This document shows positions 17,163 through 25,778 of a DNA stretch of 64,000 nt, piece by piece. The stretch is from RHKX01 sp035759925 (lineage in GTDB: Bacteria; Actinomycetota; Thermoleophilia; Solirubrobacterales; 70-9): positions 11,048 through 75,047 of the forward strand of contig DASTTY010000016.1 in the NCBI GenBank assembly GCA_035759925.1, given 5' to 3'. The first letter of the stretch is position 1. Each line of letters starts with the position of its first letter. The position numbers were made by a program, and so were the translations under genes. The notes below the pieces were generated by a model. The model was not told where the DNA came from, did no database searches, and saw only the letters and a list, made by a program, of their open reading frames with translations.

Positions 17163-17168
17163 AGAATA
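17163..17168 (-). promoter_or_regulatory. TATTCT -10 box of the biotinyl protein gene
   Basis: Minus-strand TATTCT ends 8 nt before the GTG at 17154; no ribosome-binding site is present. Confidence 0.45.
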
Positions 17169-17178
17169 GTCGCCGGTG

Positions 17179-17883
17179 ATGGCGGAGGCCGAGAGCGGAC
17201 CGGGCCGGATCGCGATCGTCGCGGCGCGCGACGAGGGCGACCGGATCGGGGCGACGCTGCGCTCGCTCGCGCAGGCATCGCCTGGCATCGGCCTCTGGGT
17301 CGCCGACGACGCCTCCAGCGACGACACCCGCGCCGTCGCACTCGCGGCCGGCGCAACCGTGATCGGCCGCAACCGCCCGCACGGCAAGGGCGGCAACGTC
17401 ACCGCGGCGGCGACCGCGGCGCTCGAGGGCCTCGACCCGGAGGCGGTGGTCCTCCTCTGCGACGGCGATCTCGCCGCGACCGCCGGCAAGCTGTTGGCCC
17501 TCGTCGAGGCGGTCGAGGCCGGCAGCGCCGACCTCGCGATCGCGACCTTCGAGCGCAAGGTGGGAGGGGGGCTCGGGCTCGCCAAGGGCTACGCCCGCAA
17601 CGCGATCCGCAGGCTCTGCGGGCTCGAGACGACCGCGCCGATCTCCGGGCAGCGGGCGATGCGGGCGCGGGTCCTCGCCGCGCTTCTGCCTTTCGCGCCG
17701 CGCTACGGGATGGAGGTCGGGATGACCGTCGACGCCGTCCGCGCCGGCTACCGGGTCGCCGAGATCGAGCTGCCGCTCGCCCACCGGGCGACCGGCAAGA
17801 GCCTCGCCGGGTTCCTCCACCGCGGCCGCCAGCTCCGCGATTTCGCCGCGGTCTACCGCGATCGGAGGCGGGCCGCTAGATAA
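17179..17883 (+). CDS. Family 2 glycosyltransferase
   Basis: 234 aa (235 if the GTG at 17176 is used). GRIAIVAARDEGDRIG starts the GT-A fold. VADDASSDDT is the nucleotide-binding aspartate region and LLCDGDLAAT the metal-binding DxD. ISGQRAMRARVL resembles the acceptor loop of polyprenyl-phosphate or glucosyl-phosphoglycerate-type GT2 enzymes. There are no transmembrane segments, so it acts in the cytoplasm. Donor and acceptor sugars are unknown. It stands alone before glpK, with an 86-bp gap. Confidence 0.82.
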   Translation: MAEAESGPGRIAIVAARDEGDRIGATLRSLAQASPGIGLWVADDASSDDTRAVALAAGATVIGRNRPHGKGGNVTAAATAALEGLDPEAVVLLCDGDLAATAGKLLALVEAVEAGSADLAIATFERKVGGGLGLAKGYARNAIRRLCGLETTAPISGQRAMRARVLAALLPFAPRYGMEVGMTVDAVRAGYRVAEIELPLAHRATGKSLAGFLHRGRQLRDFAAVYRDRRRAAR

Positions 17884-17956
17884 CTGCGCGACTCGCAGCC
17901 CGCTGGGCTGCTCGACTGCGCCGGGCCGTCGGGTCACGCCCCGACGGCCCTCCCGC

Positions 17957-17962
17957 TAGCCT
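17957..17962 (+). promoter_or_regulatory. TAGCCT -10 box of glpK
   Basis: TAGCCT ends 7 nt before the glpK GTG at 17970, which fits leaderless initiation. Confidence 0.5.
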
Positions 17963-17969
17963 CGGCGCC

Positions 17970-19445
17970 GTGGTCCTCGCGATCGACCAGGGCACGACCG
18001 GGAGCACCTGCCTCGTCTTCGACGGCGACGGACGGATCACCGGCCGCTCCTACTCGGAGTTCGCGCAGTACTTCCCCCGCCCCGGCTGGGTCGAGCACGA
18101 CGCGAACGAGATCTGGGAGGTGACCCGTCACGTCGGCCACGAGGCGCTCGCCGACGCCGGCATCGCCGGCACCGACCTCGACGCGATCGGGATCACCAAC
18201 CAGCGCGAGACGATCGTCGCCTGGGATCGGGCCAGCGGCGAGCCGATCCACCACGCGATCGTCTGGCAGGATCGCCGGACCGCGGATCGCTGCGCGGAGC
18301 TGATCGCCGCCGGTCACACCGACCTCGTCCGCGAGCGGACCGGCCTCGTCATCGACCCCTACTTCTCGGGGACGAAGATCGAGTGGATGCTCGCCAACGT
18401 CCCAGGAGCGCGCCAGGCGCGGTTCGGGACGATCGACTCGTGGCTCGTCCACAAGCTCTGCGGGATCCACGTCACCGACCCCTCGAACGCGTCTCGGACG
18501 ATGCTGCTCGACATCACGAGCGGCGAATGGGACGCCGAGCTCTGCGGGCTGCTCGGCATCGACCCGGAGACGCTGCCGGAGCTGCGCGGCTCGGCCGAGG
18601 TCTACGGGACGACGAGCGAGTTCGGCGGCGAGGTCCCGGTCGCGGGGATCGCCGGCGACCAGCAGGCGGCGCTGTTCGGGCAGGCCTGCCTCGAGCCCGG
18701 CGACGCCAAGAACACCTACGGGACCGGCAGCTTCGTCCTCCTCAACAGCGGCAACGCCGCACCGCGGCCCGGCGATGGCCTGCTCGGGACGATCGCCTGG
18801 GGCATCGATGGCGAGATCACCTACGCGCTCGAGGCGGCGGTGTTCGTGACCGGCTCGGCCGTCCAGTGGCTCCGCGACGGCCTCGGCCTGATCGAGTCGG
18901 CAGCCGAGACGGCCGCGCTCGCGGCCTCCCTCAGCGACAACGACGACGTCTACTTCGTCCCGGCCCTGACCGGGCTCGGCTCGCCCTACTGGGATCCCTA
19001 CGCACGCGGGACGCTGGTCGGCCTCACCCGCGGCACCGGCCGGGCCCAGATCGCCCGCGCGGCGCTCGAGGCGATCGCCTACCAGACGGTCGACGCCGTC
19101 CGCGCCCAGGAGAAGGCGTCGGGGGAGCGGTTGAGCGCGCTGCGGGCCGACGGGGGCGCCGTCGCCAACGACTGGCTCATGCAATTCCAGGCCGACGTGC
19201 TCGGGGCGCCGGTGATCGTCCCCGAGATCACCGAGACGACCGCGCTCGGGGCCGCGTACCTGGCCGGGATCGCGGTCGGCACCTGGCAGCGAGACGAGGT
19301 CGCGGCGATGTGGCGGCAGCGGGTCGCCTACGAGCCGCGGATGGCGGCCGATCGGCGCGAAGCGCTGATCGAGCGCTGGCACGACGCGGTATCGCGCTCG
19401 CGTGGCTGGACCCGGCCGGGCGCCGGAGAGCCGGCCACGTCGTAG
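17970..19445 (+). CDS. glpK: Glycerol kinase
   Basis: 491-aa FGGY-family kinase phosphorylating glycerol to sn-glycerol 3-phosphate. AIDQGTTGSTCLVFD is the N-terminal phosphate loop. GITNQRETIVAW and HHAIVWQDRRT are glycerol-binding signatures, and GIAGDQQAALFGQ plus NTYGTGSFVL the second ATP motif. FVPALTGLGSPYWDPYARG is the FGGY C-terminal signature. The downstream acyltransferase (PlsC) uses glycerol-phosphate lipids, a plausible link. A reductase-like SDR gene follows after 10 bp. Confidence 0.95.
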   Translation: MVLAIDQGTTGSTCLVFDGDGRITGRSYSEFAQYFPRPGWVEHDANEIWEVTRHVGHEALADAGIAGTDLDAIGITNQRETIVAWDRASGEPIHHAIVWQDRRTADRCAELIAAGHTDLVRERTGLVIDPYFSGTKIEWMLANVPGARQARFGTIDSWLVHKLCGIHVTDPSNASRTMLLDITSGEWDAELCGLLGIDPETLPELRGSAEVYGTTSEFGGEVPVAGIAGDQQAALFGQACLEPGDAKNTYGTGSFVLLNSGNAAPRPGDGLLGTIAWGIDGEITYALEAAVFVTGSAVQWLRDGLGLIESAAETAALAASLSDNDDVYFVPALTGLGSPYWDPYARGTLVGLTRGTGRAQIARAALEAIAYQTVDAVRAQEKASGERLSALRADGGAVANDWLMQFQADVLGAPVIVPEITETTALGAAYLAGIAVGTWQRDEVAAMWRQRVAYEPRMAADRREALIERWHDAVSRSRGWTRPGAGEPATS

Positions 19446-19448
19446 ATT
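19443..19448 (+). promoter_or_regulatory. TAGATT -10 box before the extended SDR gene
   Basis: TAGATT overlaps the glpK stop codon and ends 7 nt before the ATG at 19456, suggesting an internal leaderless promoter. Confidence 0.4.
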
Positions 19449-19455
19449 TGCCGCG

Positions 19456-20544
19456 ATGAGCGTCCACCTCGTCACCGGATTTCCGGGCTTCATCGGCCGC
19501 CGGCTCGTCGCTGCGCTGCTCGAGCGCGAGCCGGACGACCGGGTCATCGTCCTCGTCGAGGAGCGGGTGCTCGCCGCCGCCCGGGACGCTGCGATGGCCC
19601 TCGACGGCGGGCCGCGGATCGAGGTGCTCGCCGGCGACATCACCGAGCCCCGGCTCGCCCTCGGCGAGGACCGCTACGCGCGGCTCGCCGCCGAGACCGA
19701 CGTCGTCCACCATCTCGCCGCGATCTACGACCTCGCCGTTCCCGCAGCGGTCGCCCATCGCGTCAACGTCGAGGGAACCGGCAACGTCCTCGCCTTCTGC
19801 GCCGCCGCCGAAGGCCTCGAGCGGCTCAACTACGTCAGCACCGCCTACGTCTCCGGCGACCGGACCGGGGTCGTCTACGAGCACGAGCTCGACCGCGGCC
19901 AGGGCTTCAAGAACCATTACGAGTCGACCAAGTTCCAGGCCGAGGTCTGGGTCAGGAGCATGCTCGACCGGGTCCCGGCGACGATCTTCCGGCCGGCGAT
20001 CGTGGTCGGCGATTCGCGGACCGGCGAGACGGCGAAGTTCGACGGCCCCTACTACGCGCTCCGGTTCATCGCCGCGACCGCGGCACGGGGGATGGCGGTC
20101 GCCAACATCGGCCGCGGCGAGACGCCGTTCAACGTCGTCCCGGTCGACTTCGTCGTCGCTGCGATGGTCGAGCTCGGGCGGCTCGGCGCGGCGACCGGCG
20201 AGACCGTCCATCTCTGCGACCCGGAGCCGCTCAGCTCGTCGCAGATGTTCGCGCTGCTGACCGAGCTCTACGGAGCGAAGCGGGCGCGCTACCGGGTGCC
20301 GCCGAGGCTGGTCGCCGCCGCCCTCCGCCTCGCCCCGGTTCGCGAGCTCTACGGCGGCACACCGGCGGAGTCGATCCGCTACCTGAACAATCCGGTCGAG
20401 TACGACACCCGGCGCGCCGGCGAGCTCCTCGCAGCCTCGGGGCTGCGCTGCCCCAACTTCGGCGAGTACGCGCCGGCGATGGTCTCCTTCTTCCGCGAGC
20501 ACGAGGAGGACCCGGAGCTGAGGCCCGCCGCCGCGTCCCGGTAA
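19456..20544 (+). CDS. Extended SDR, NAD-binding 4 / fatty acyl-CoA reductase-like
   Basis: 362-aa NAD(P)-dependent enzyme with the Rossmann motif VTGFPGFIGRRL at 5-16. It then shows VHHLAAIYDL, YVSTAYVSGDR and the catalytic NHYESTKFQAE (Tyr-x-x-x-Lys). The TGFPGFIG and NVVPVDFV features resemble the reductase domain of fatty acyl-CoA/male-sterility reductases, not sugar epimerases. It may reduce an acyl thioester, but this is not certain. The PlsC gene follows 27 bp later, making a lipid-metabolism pair. Confidence 0.8.
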   Translation: MSVHLVTGFPGFIGRRLVAALLEREPDDRVIVLVEERVLAAARDAAMALDGGPRIEVLAGDITEPRLALGEDRYARLAAETDVVHHLAAIYDLAVPAAVAHRVNVEGTGNVLAFCAAAEGLERLNYVSTAYVSGDRTGVVYEHELDRGQGFKNHYESTKFQAEVWVRSMLDRVPATIFRPAIVVGDSRTGETAKFDGPYYALRFIAATAARGMAVANIGRGETPFNVVPVDFVVAAMVELGRLGAATGETVHLCDPEPLSSSQMFALLTELYGAKRARYRVPPRLVAAALRLAPVRELYGGTPAESIRYLNNPVEYDTRRAGELLAASGLRCPNFGEYAPAMVSFFREHEEDPELRPAAASR

Positions 20545-20571
20545 CCAGCCGTCGATCCGGGGGTAGGACAG

Positions 20572-21363
20572 ATGGCGCCACGGCGCACCCGACCCATGGC
20601 CGAGATCAAGCCCCAGCGATACAAGGACGAGCGGCCCGCCGAGCTGTTCGACGAGTTCCACGACTACTCGCGCAACCACGACCCGGTCTTCGTCTACGAG
20701 CTCGTCCGTCTGATCACGACACCGATCTCGCTGAGCATCTACCGGACCCGGCAGATCGAGGTCGACAACGTCCCCGCCTCCGGCCCGGTGATCCTCGCCG
20801 CCAACCACTTCTCCAACTACGACCACTTCCTCGCCGGCGTCTGGCTGCGCCGGAAGATCCGCTTCATGGCGAAGTCGCAGATGTTCCGCCAGAACAAGAT
20901 CCTCGACCTGATCTACAAGTACGGAGGCGTCTTCCCGATCCGCCGCGGCCACGCCGACGAGGCGGCGTTCGAGACCGTCCACGCGATCCTCCGGCGGGGC
21001 GGCTGCGTGATGATCTACTGCGAGGGCGGCCGGTCGCGGACCGGCAAGCTGGGCGAGCCGAAGCCCGGGGTCGGGCGGGCCGCGCTCGAGAGCGGCGTCC
21101 CGGTCGTCCCGGTCGCGATCCACGGTAGCCACGGGATCCGCGGCTGGCGGCACCTGCAGTTCCCGAAGATCACGATCCGCTACGGCAAGCCGATCAGCTT
21201 CGACGTCGTCCCCGTCCCGACGCGCGAGCAGCAGCTCGAGTGCGCCGGGGAGATCTTCTCCCACGTCCGTGAGATGTACGAGGAGCTCGACCGTGACGGC
21301 CGGGCGACCGTCATCAAGCGCGTTCGCGCGGCCGAGGGCTCGACCGCGCCGCGCTACTCGTAG
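20572..21363 (+). CDS. 1-acyl-sn-glycerol-3-phosphate acyltransferase (PlsC family)
   Basis: 263-aa acyltransferase for lysophosphatidate or a related lysolipid. The catalytic HX4D motif is NHFSNYD (H79, D84). VFPIRRG and YCEGGRSRTGKL (the phosphate-binding EGxRS block, about 151-160) follow, then VPVVPVAIHGS. The ATG is preceded by AGGACAG. The protein should lie at the inner face of the membrane although no clear transmembrane helix is present. Its last 10 bp overlap the convergent MBL gene. Confidence 0.9.
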   Translation: MAPRRTRPMAEIKPQRYKDERPAELFDEFHDYSRNHDPVFVYELVRLITTPISLSIYRTRQIEVDNVPASGPVILAANHFSNYDHFLAGVWLRRKIRFMAKSQMFRQNKILDLIYKYGGVFPIRRGHADEAAFETVHAILRRGGCVMIYCEGGRSRTGKLGEPKPGVGRAALESGVPVVPVAIHGSHGIRGWRHLQFPKITIRYGKPISFDVVPVPTREQQLECAGEIFSHVREMYEELDRDGRATVIKRVRAAEGSTAPRYS

Positions 21364-22268
21364 CGCTTCGCGACGGTCTTCCAGCGCTCCGGGTCGTGCC
21401 CGGGAAGGATCTCGGCCCGCGGGTAGGTCCGCGCGAACTGCTGGAGCTCGCGGAGCGAGCGCTGCCAGAGGTGCATGTCGAGCGGGCGTGGCGGCGGCGG
21501 CCCGCCCTCGAGCTGGGCCTGGGTGTAGATCGCGTCGCCGGCGATCACCAGGTCGCGGTCGTGGAGGTGGGCGATGACCGAGCAGTGCCCGGCGCTGTGG
21601 CCCGGCGTGTAGACGATCCGGATGCTGCCGTCGCCGAGCAGGTCGAAGCTGCGGCCGAAGCTCGCATAGGAGGCGATCCCCGGACCGTCGAAGTCGATCG
21701 TCCGGTAGTCGAACAGGTAGTCGTAGTGGGCGGGGCGATAGCCGCGCAGGAAGGGCCGCGGGTCGGTCGTCGCGGCCTCCCATTCGGCCTTCGAGAGCAC
21801 GAAGGTCGCGCTCGGATACTCGGCGATGCCGGACGCGTGGTCGAAATGGAGGTGGGTCATCACCACCGTCGCGATCTCGTCCTCGTCGATGCCGCGCTCG
21901 CGGAGCTGGGCGGGGATGTCGCGCCCGGGCTCGATCCGGGGCCGCGCGAAGCGGGCGGCGATCTTGCCGAGGTTGGCGGCCGGCTTCGCCGCCACCGATG
22001 CGTGGAAGGCGGTGTCGACGAGGATCGGACCCGCGGTCGGATGGGTGATCAGGTAGGCGGGAATCGGAACCAGCCAGCGCTTCGACTTCGGCGTGCCGAT
22101 GCCGAGCATCCGCAGCGTCCGCAGCCGCTTCGCGTTGCTCTCGAAGAACTGTGGCGGCGCCAGGATCGAGCCGCCGAGGAGCGGCTCGACGACGACCGCC
22201 GTCCCCGGCTCGAAACCGCCGGGAAGCGGCTCGGTGAGCGGCTTCGTCTCTGCCTTGAGGTTGCTCAT
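21354..22268 (-). CDS. MBL-fold hydrolase, N-acyl homoserine lactonase-like
   Basis: 304-aa metallo-beta-lactamase fold protein. HLHFDHASG gives the zinc ligands (H139, H141, D143, H144). Further metal ligands are in TPGHSAGHCSV, VIAGDAIYTQ and LPGHDPERW. The overall layout resembles AiiA-type lactonases, and lactone hydrolysis (quorum quenching or another lactone) is the likely chemistry, but this is by family only. ATG start with TAGCCT 10 nt upstream. Confidence 0.82.
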   Translation of the reverse strand: MSNLKAETKPLTEPLPGGFEPGTAVVVEPLLGGSILAPPQFFESNAKRLRTLRMLGIGTPKSKRWLVPIPAYLITHPTAGPILVDTAFHASVAAKPAANLGKIAARFARPRIEPGRDIPAQLRERGIDEDEIATVVMTHLHFDHASGIAEYPSATFVLSKAEWEAATTDPRPFLRGYRPAHYDYLFDYRTIDFDGPGIASYASFGRSFDLLGDGSIRIVYTPGHSAGHCSVIAHLHDRDLVIAGDAIYTQAQLEGGPPPPRPLDMHLWQRSLRELQQFARTYPRAEILPGHDPERWKTVAKRYE

Positions 22269-22278
22269 CGCGGCCAGC

Positions 22279-22284
22279 AGGCTA
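22279..22284 (-). promoter_or_regulatory. TAGCCT -10 box of the MBL hydrolase gene
   Basis: Minus-strand TAGCCT ends 10 nt before the ATG at 22268; it is divergent from the SDR promoter 66 bp away. Confidence 0.4.
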
Positions 22285-22349
22285 CTCCGCGGCAGGTCTC
22301 GCCCCGCTGCTGCGGACGGCGCCCGCAGGACGGCTCGCAGCATCGGATA

Positions 22350-22355
22350 TAGGCT
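22350..22355 (+). promoter_or_regulatory. TAGGCT -10 box of the dienoyl-CoA reductase-like gene
   Basis: TAGGCT ends 6 nt before the GTG at 22362. Confidence 0.45.
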
Positions 22356-22361
22356 GCCGCG

Positions 22362-23210
22362 GTGGTCCCGCAGCCCTCGAAGATCTTCGCGCCGGGCCTG
22401 CTCGACGGCATGGTCTGTCTGGTCTCCGGCGCCGGCTCGGGCCTCGGTCGGGAGACGTCGCTGGAGCTGGCGCGGCTCGGCGCGACGGTGATCGGCTGCG
22501 GCCGCCGGCAGGAGCCGATCGACGAGACGCGGGAGCTGATCGCCGAGCTCGGCGGCACCGCCGACGCGATCGCGACCGACATCCGCGACGAGGAGGCGGT
22601 CGCGGCGCTGGTCGACTCCGCGCTCGAGCGCCACGGCCGGCTCGACCTGCTCGTCAACAACGCCGGCGGCCAGTTCCTCGCTCCGGCGGAAACGATCTCC
22701 GCGAAGGGCTTTCGGACCGTGACCGAGCTGAACGTGCAGGGGACCTGGAACATGACCCACGCCGCCGCGACCAAGGCGTTCATCCCACAGGGCGCCGGCA
22801 AGGTCGTCAGCGTCACCCTCTCCCCGCACAACGGGATGCCCGGGATGGTCCATTCCGGGGCGGCCCGCGCCGCGGTCGAGAACATGATGCGGACCCTTTC
22901 GGTCGAGTGGTCGCGTTTCGGCATCCGCCTCTGCGCGGTCGCCCCCGGCCAGTTCGACACCGAGGTCTTCCGGACCAAGTACCCGGCCGAGGTCGTCGCG
23001 ACCGTCCCCGGCACGGTGCCGCTCGGCCGGCTCGGCCGGCCCGAGGAGATGGCGTGGCTGATCGCCTTCCTCGCCTCTCCGGCGGGCGACTTCTTCAGCG
23101 GCGCGGTCCTGACGATCGACGGCGCCCGCGACAACTGGTTCGGAGGCTGGCCGCCGCGGATCCAGGCCGGCGAGGCGGGCGAGCCCCCGGCCGAGGAGCG
23201 TCACAGGTAG
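22362..23210 (+). CDS. SDR-family protein, 2,4-dienoyl-CoA reductase-like with altered catalytic residues
   Basis: 282-aa SDR. SGAGSGLGR (22-30) binds NADP and LLVNNAGG follows. The usual Tyr-x-x-x-Lys site reads VHSGAARAAVENM: serine (S165) replaces the tyrosine and arginine (R169) replaces the lysine. Peroxisomal 2,4-dienoyl-CoA reductases likewise lack the tyrosine and carry VHAGSAK here, so that family is the best match, but the lysine-to-arginine change is unusual. It could reduce polyunsaturated enoyl-CoA or be a non-catalytic homologue. Start is GTG. Confidence 0.8.
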   Translation: MVPQPSKIFAPGLLDGMVCLVSGAGSGLGRETSLELARLGATVIGCGRRQEPIDETRELIAELGGTADAIATDIRDEEAVAALVDSALERHGRLDLLVNNAGGQFLAPAETISAKGFRTVTELNVQGTWNMTHAAATKAFIPQGAGKVVSVTLSPHNGMPGMVHSGAARAAVENMMRTLSVEWSRFGIRLCAVAPGQFDTEVFRTKYPAEVVATVPGTVPLGRLGRPEEMAWLIAFLASPAGDFFSGAVLTIDGARDNWFGGWPPRIQAGEAGEPPAEERHR

Positions 23211-23303
23211 TCAGGAGTCCGCTCGGGACGCTTCGATTGAAGGAACTCCGCCTCGGCGACGAAAGAGGCAGGGACGAGTAGAAAATCAGCCAGGGAGGGA
23301 CGT

Positions 23304-24851
23304 TTGGGGTCAGGGACGAACAAGAAGCTTGCGCTCGCGGCGATGATCTGCGCGGTCGCGATGACCTTCATCGACCAGACGATCGTCGCGATCGCCGTCC
23401 CCGACCTCCAGAAGGACCTCGGCCTCAGCGAGGCCGGCGTCCAGTGGGTGATCAACGGCTACCTGGTCGCCCTCGCGGCCCTGTTCGCGTTCGGCGGCCG
23501 GATCGCCGACATCGCCGGACACCGGCGGATGGTCCTGATCGGGATCTCGATCTTCGCCGTGGCATCGGCGCTCTGCGGCGCGACGCCGGACGGCGCGATC
23601 GCCGAGCCCTGGCTGATCCTCTGGCGCGTCGTTCAGGGCGCCGGCGCGGCGATCATGTTCCCGGCGGCCCTGGCGATCGTCGTCGCCGCCTACCCGCGCG
23701 ATGAGCGCGGGCGCGCGATGGCCGCCTTCTTCGGAATCGCCGGCGGGCTGACCGCGATCGGCCCGCTCGCCGGCGGCTTCCTGATCGAGGTGACCTGGCG
23801 GGCGATCTTCTGGATCAACGTCCCGGTCGCGATCGCCGCGGTGATCCTGACCCTGCGCGCGAAGCCGGATGACACCCGCCGGCCGGCCCCGCTCGACTAC
23901 AAGGGCGCCGTCCTCGCCGCGTTCGGGCTCGGTCTGCTCGTGCTCGGCCTCCAGCAGTCGAGCGACTGGGGCTGGGACAGCGTCGCGACCTGGGGCTCGA
24001 TCGTCCTCGGACTGATCCTGATCGGCGTCTTCATCCGCGTCGAGCTCGGCACCGAGTCGCCGCTGATGCAGCTGCGGATCTTCGCCGGCAAGGCCTTCGC
24101 CACCGACAACATCGTCCTCTTCCTGATCTCGATCGCGTTCGTTCCGATGTTCCTGTTCGCGAGCATGTACTCGCAGATCTCGCTCGGCTTCGACCCCAGC
24201 AACGCCGGCCTCTACATCGGCATCTTCTTCGCCGGCTACGTGATCGCCGCCCAGTGGGGAGGGCGGATGCTCGACCGCGGCGGCGCCCGGGCGCCGGTCG
24301 TGCTCGGCTGCGCGGTCGCGGCGGTCGGCTTCTATCTGTGGGCGCGCTCGATGCCCGACATCGCCTCCGGCGAGGATTGGAACCAGTGGTGGCGGATCAT
24401 GATCGCCGGCGCCGGGACCGGTCTCGTCCTCGGCCCGGTGACGACCGACGCTCTCAACCGCGCCCCGCACACGAGCTACGGCGAGGTGACCGGGATCACG
24501 CAGACGATGCGCAACGTCGGCGCCAGCGTCGGCCTCGCGATCCTCGGCACCCTGCTGATCTCCGAGAACCGCTCGAACATCGAGTCCCGCTTCGAGGACC
24601 TCGGCGCGACCAAGGACCAGGCCGACGCCGTCGCCGCCTCGCTCAGCCAGTCAGGCGGCGGCGACGCCTCGAGCCAGCTCGAGCAGGCCGGCTCGAAGGC
24701 CGAGGAGTTCTTCCGCGCCGTCCAGGACGGCTTCGCCCACTCGACCGAGACCGTCTTCTACGGCATGGCGATCGCGATGGTCCTGGCCGGCATCGTCGCC
24801 CTCGCAGGGATCCCGAGGGGCAAGCCCCCCGAGGCCGAGATCCTGGAGTAG
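23304..24851 (+). CDS. MFS transporter, DHA2 (14-helix drug:H+ antiporter) family
   Basis: 515-aa integral membrane exporter. FIDQTIVAIAVPDLQ in the first helix is motif D1 of the 14-helix DHA2 group. GGRIADIAGHRRM is motif A, and RVVQGAGAAIMFPAALAIV is motif B/C region. About 14 hydrophobic segments are visible, with a soluble loop near residues 430-470 (QSGGGDASSQLEQAGSK). The start is TTG with an AGGGAGGGA ribosome-binding site 3 nt upstream. The exported compound is unknown. A terminator hairpin follows. Confidence 0.9.
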   Translation: MGSGTNKKLALAAMICAVAMTFIDQTIVAIAVPDLQKDLGLSEAGVQWVINGYLVALAALFAFGGRIADIAGHRRMVLIGISIFAVASALCGATPDGAIAEPWLILWRVVQGAGAAIMFPAALAIVVAAYPRDERGRAMAAFFGIAGGLTAIGPLAGGFLIEVTWRAIFWINVPVAIAAVILTLRAKPDDTRRPAPLDYKGAVLAAFGLGLLVLGLQQSSDWGWDSVATWGSIVLGLILIGVFIRVELGTESPLMQLRIFAGKAFATDNIVLFLISIAFVPMFLFASMYSQISLGFDPSNAGLYIGIFFAGYVIAAQWGGRMLDRGGARAPVVLGCAVAAVGFYLWARSMPDIASGEDWNQWWRIMIAGAGTGLVLGPVTTDALNRAPHTSYGEVTGITQTMRNVGASVGLAILGTLLISENRSNIESRFEDLGATKDQADAVAASLSQSGGGDASSQLEQAGSKAEEFFRAVQDGFAHSTETVFYGMAIAMVLAGIVALAGIPRGKPPEAEILE

Positions 24852-24857
24852 ACAATT

Positions 24858-24904
24858 CCGGCGGAATGCTCCGCTTCGCGTCCGCTTCCGCCAGGGGCGT
24901 TTTA
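24858..24904 (+). terminator. Intrinsic terminator of the MFS gene
   Basis: GGCGGAA (24860-24866) and TTCCGCC (24886-24892) pair perfectly around a 19-nt loop, followed by GGCG and TTTT. It lies between convergent genes and extends into the stop codon of the FabG-like gene. Confidence 0.6.
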
Positions 24905-25732
24905 TGAGTACATGCCGGTGAACTGGCCGCCGGTCACGTTGATGACCTGGCCGTGGATGTAGTTGGCGTAGTCGGAGCAGAGCAGCAGGACCGGCCCGGC
25001 GGCCTCGGCGGGCTGGGCGGGGCGGCCGAGCGGGATCATCATCTTGCCCATCTCGCGCATCTGCTCGGGGATGCCGAGCTCGATCTTCTCGCCCTCGCGC
25101 TCGATCTCGCCGGCCTCCTCGCCCTTCGCCGCGGTCAGGCGGGTCTCGACGAAGCCGAACGCGATCGCGTTGCAGTTGACCTTGAACTGGCCCCACTCCT
25201 TGGCGATCGTCTTGGTCAGGCCGGTGACGCCCGCCTTCGCCGCCGAGTAGTTGGCCTGGCCGGCGTTGCCCATCGTCCCCGAGACCGAGGAGATGTTGAC
25301 GATCTTCCGGAAGACCTCGCGGCCCTCGGCCTGCTCCGCCTTCGCGGCCTCGCGCCAGTGCGGAGCGAGGGCACGGATGACCCGGAACGGCACGATCGTG
25401 TGGATGTCCAGCATCGCCTGGAACTGCTCGTCGCTCATCCGGTGGATGACGCCGTCCCAGGTGTAGCCGGCGTTGTTGACGACGGCATCGACGGAGCCGA
25501 AGTCGTCGACGGCGGCGGCGACGAGCTCGTCGGCCGCGCCGGGCTTCGTCAGGTCACCGCTGAAGACGGCGGTCTCGCCGTCGATCTCGCTCGCCGCCTG
25601 CTCGGCGACGTCCCCGTCGATGTCGTTGATGAGGACCTTGGCGCCCTCGGCGGCGAACAGCTCCGCCGTCGCCCGGCCGATGCCGCGGGCCGAGCCCGTG
25701 ATGATCGCCGCCTTGCCGTCGAGAAGTCCCAT
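24902..25732 (-). CDS. FabG-like 3-oxoacyl reductase (SDR)
   Basis: 276-aa classical SDR with TGSARGIGR (12-20), NNAGYTWDG, catalytic serine in NISS (148-149), Y162 and K166 in YSAAK. It most resembles 3-oxoacyl-ACP/CoA reductases and would reduce a beta-ketoacyl thioester with NADPH. An insertion near residue 125-142 (charged, KAEQAEGREVF) and a longer loop near 195-220 distinguish it from housekeeping FabG. The ATG has AAGGAG about 12 nt upstream. Confidence 0.87.
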   Translation of the reverse strand: MGLLDGKAAIITGSARGIGRATAELFAAEGAKVLINDIDGDVAEQAASEIDGETAVFSGDLTKPGAADELVAAAVDDFGSVDAVVNNAGYTWDGVIHRMSDEQFQAMLDIHTIVPFRVIRALAPHWREAAKAEQAEGREVFRKIVNISSVSGTMGNAGQANYSAAKAGVTGLTKTIAKEWGQFKVNCNAIAFGFVETRLTAAKGEEAGEIEREGEKIELGIPEQMREMGKMMIPLGRPAQPAEAAGPVLLLCSDYANYIHGQVINVTGGQFTGMYS

Positions 25733-25778
25733 TTCGCTCGTCGTCTCCTTGCTGAGTGGATGAAGATCGCGCCGGACT

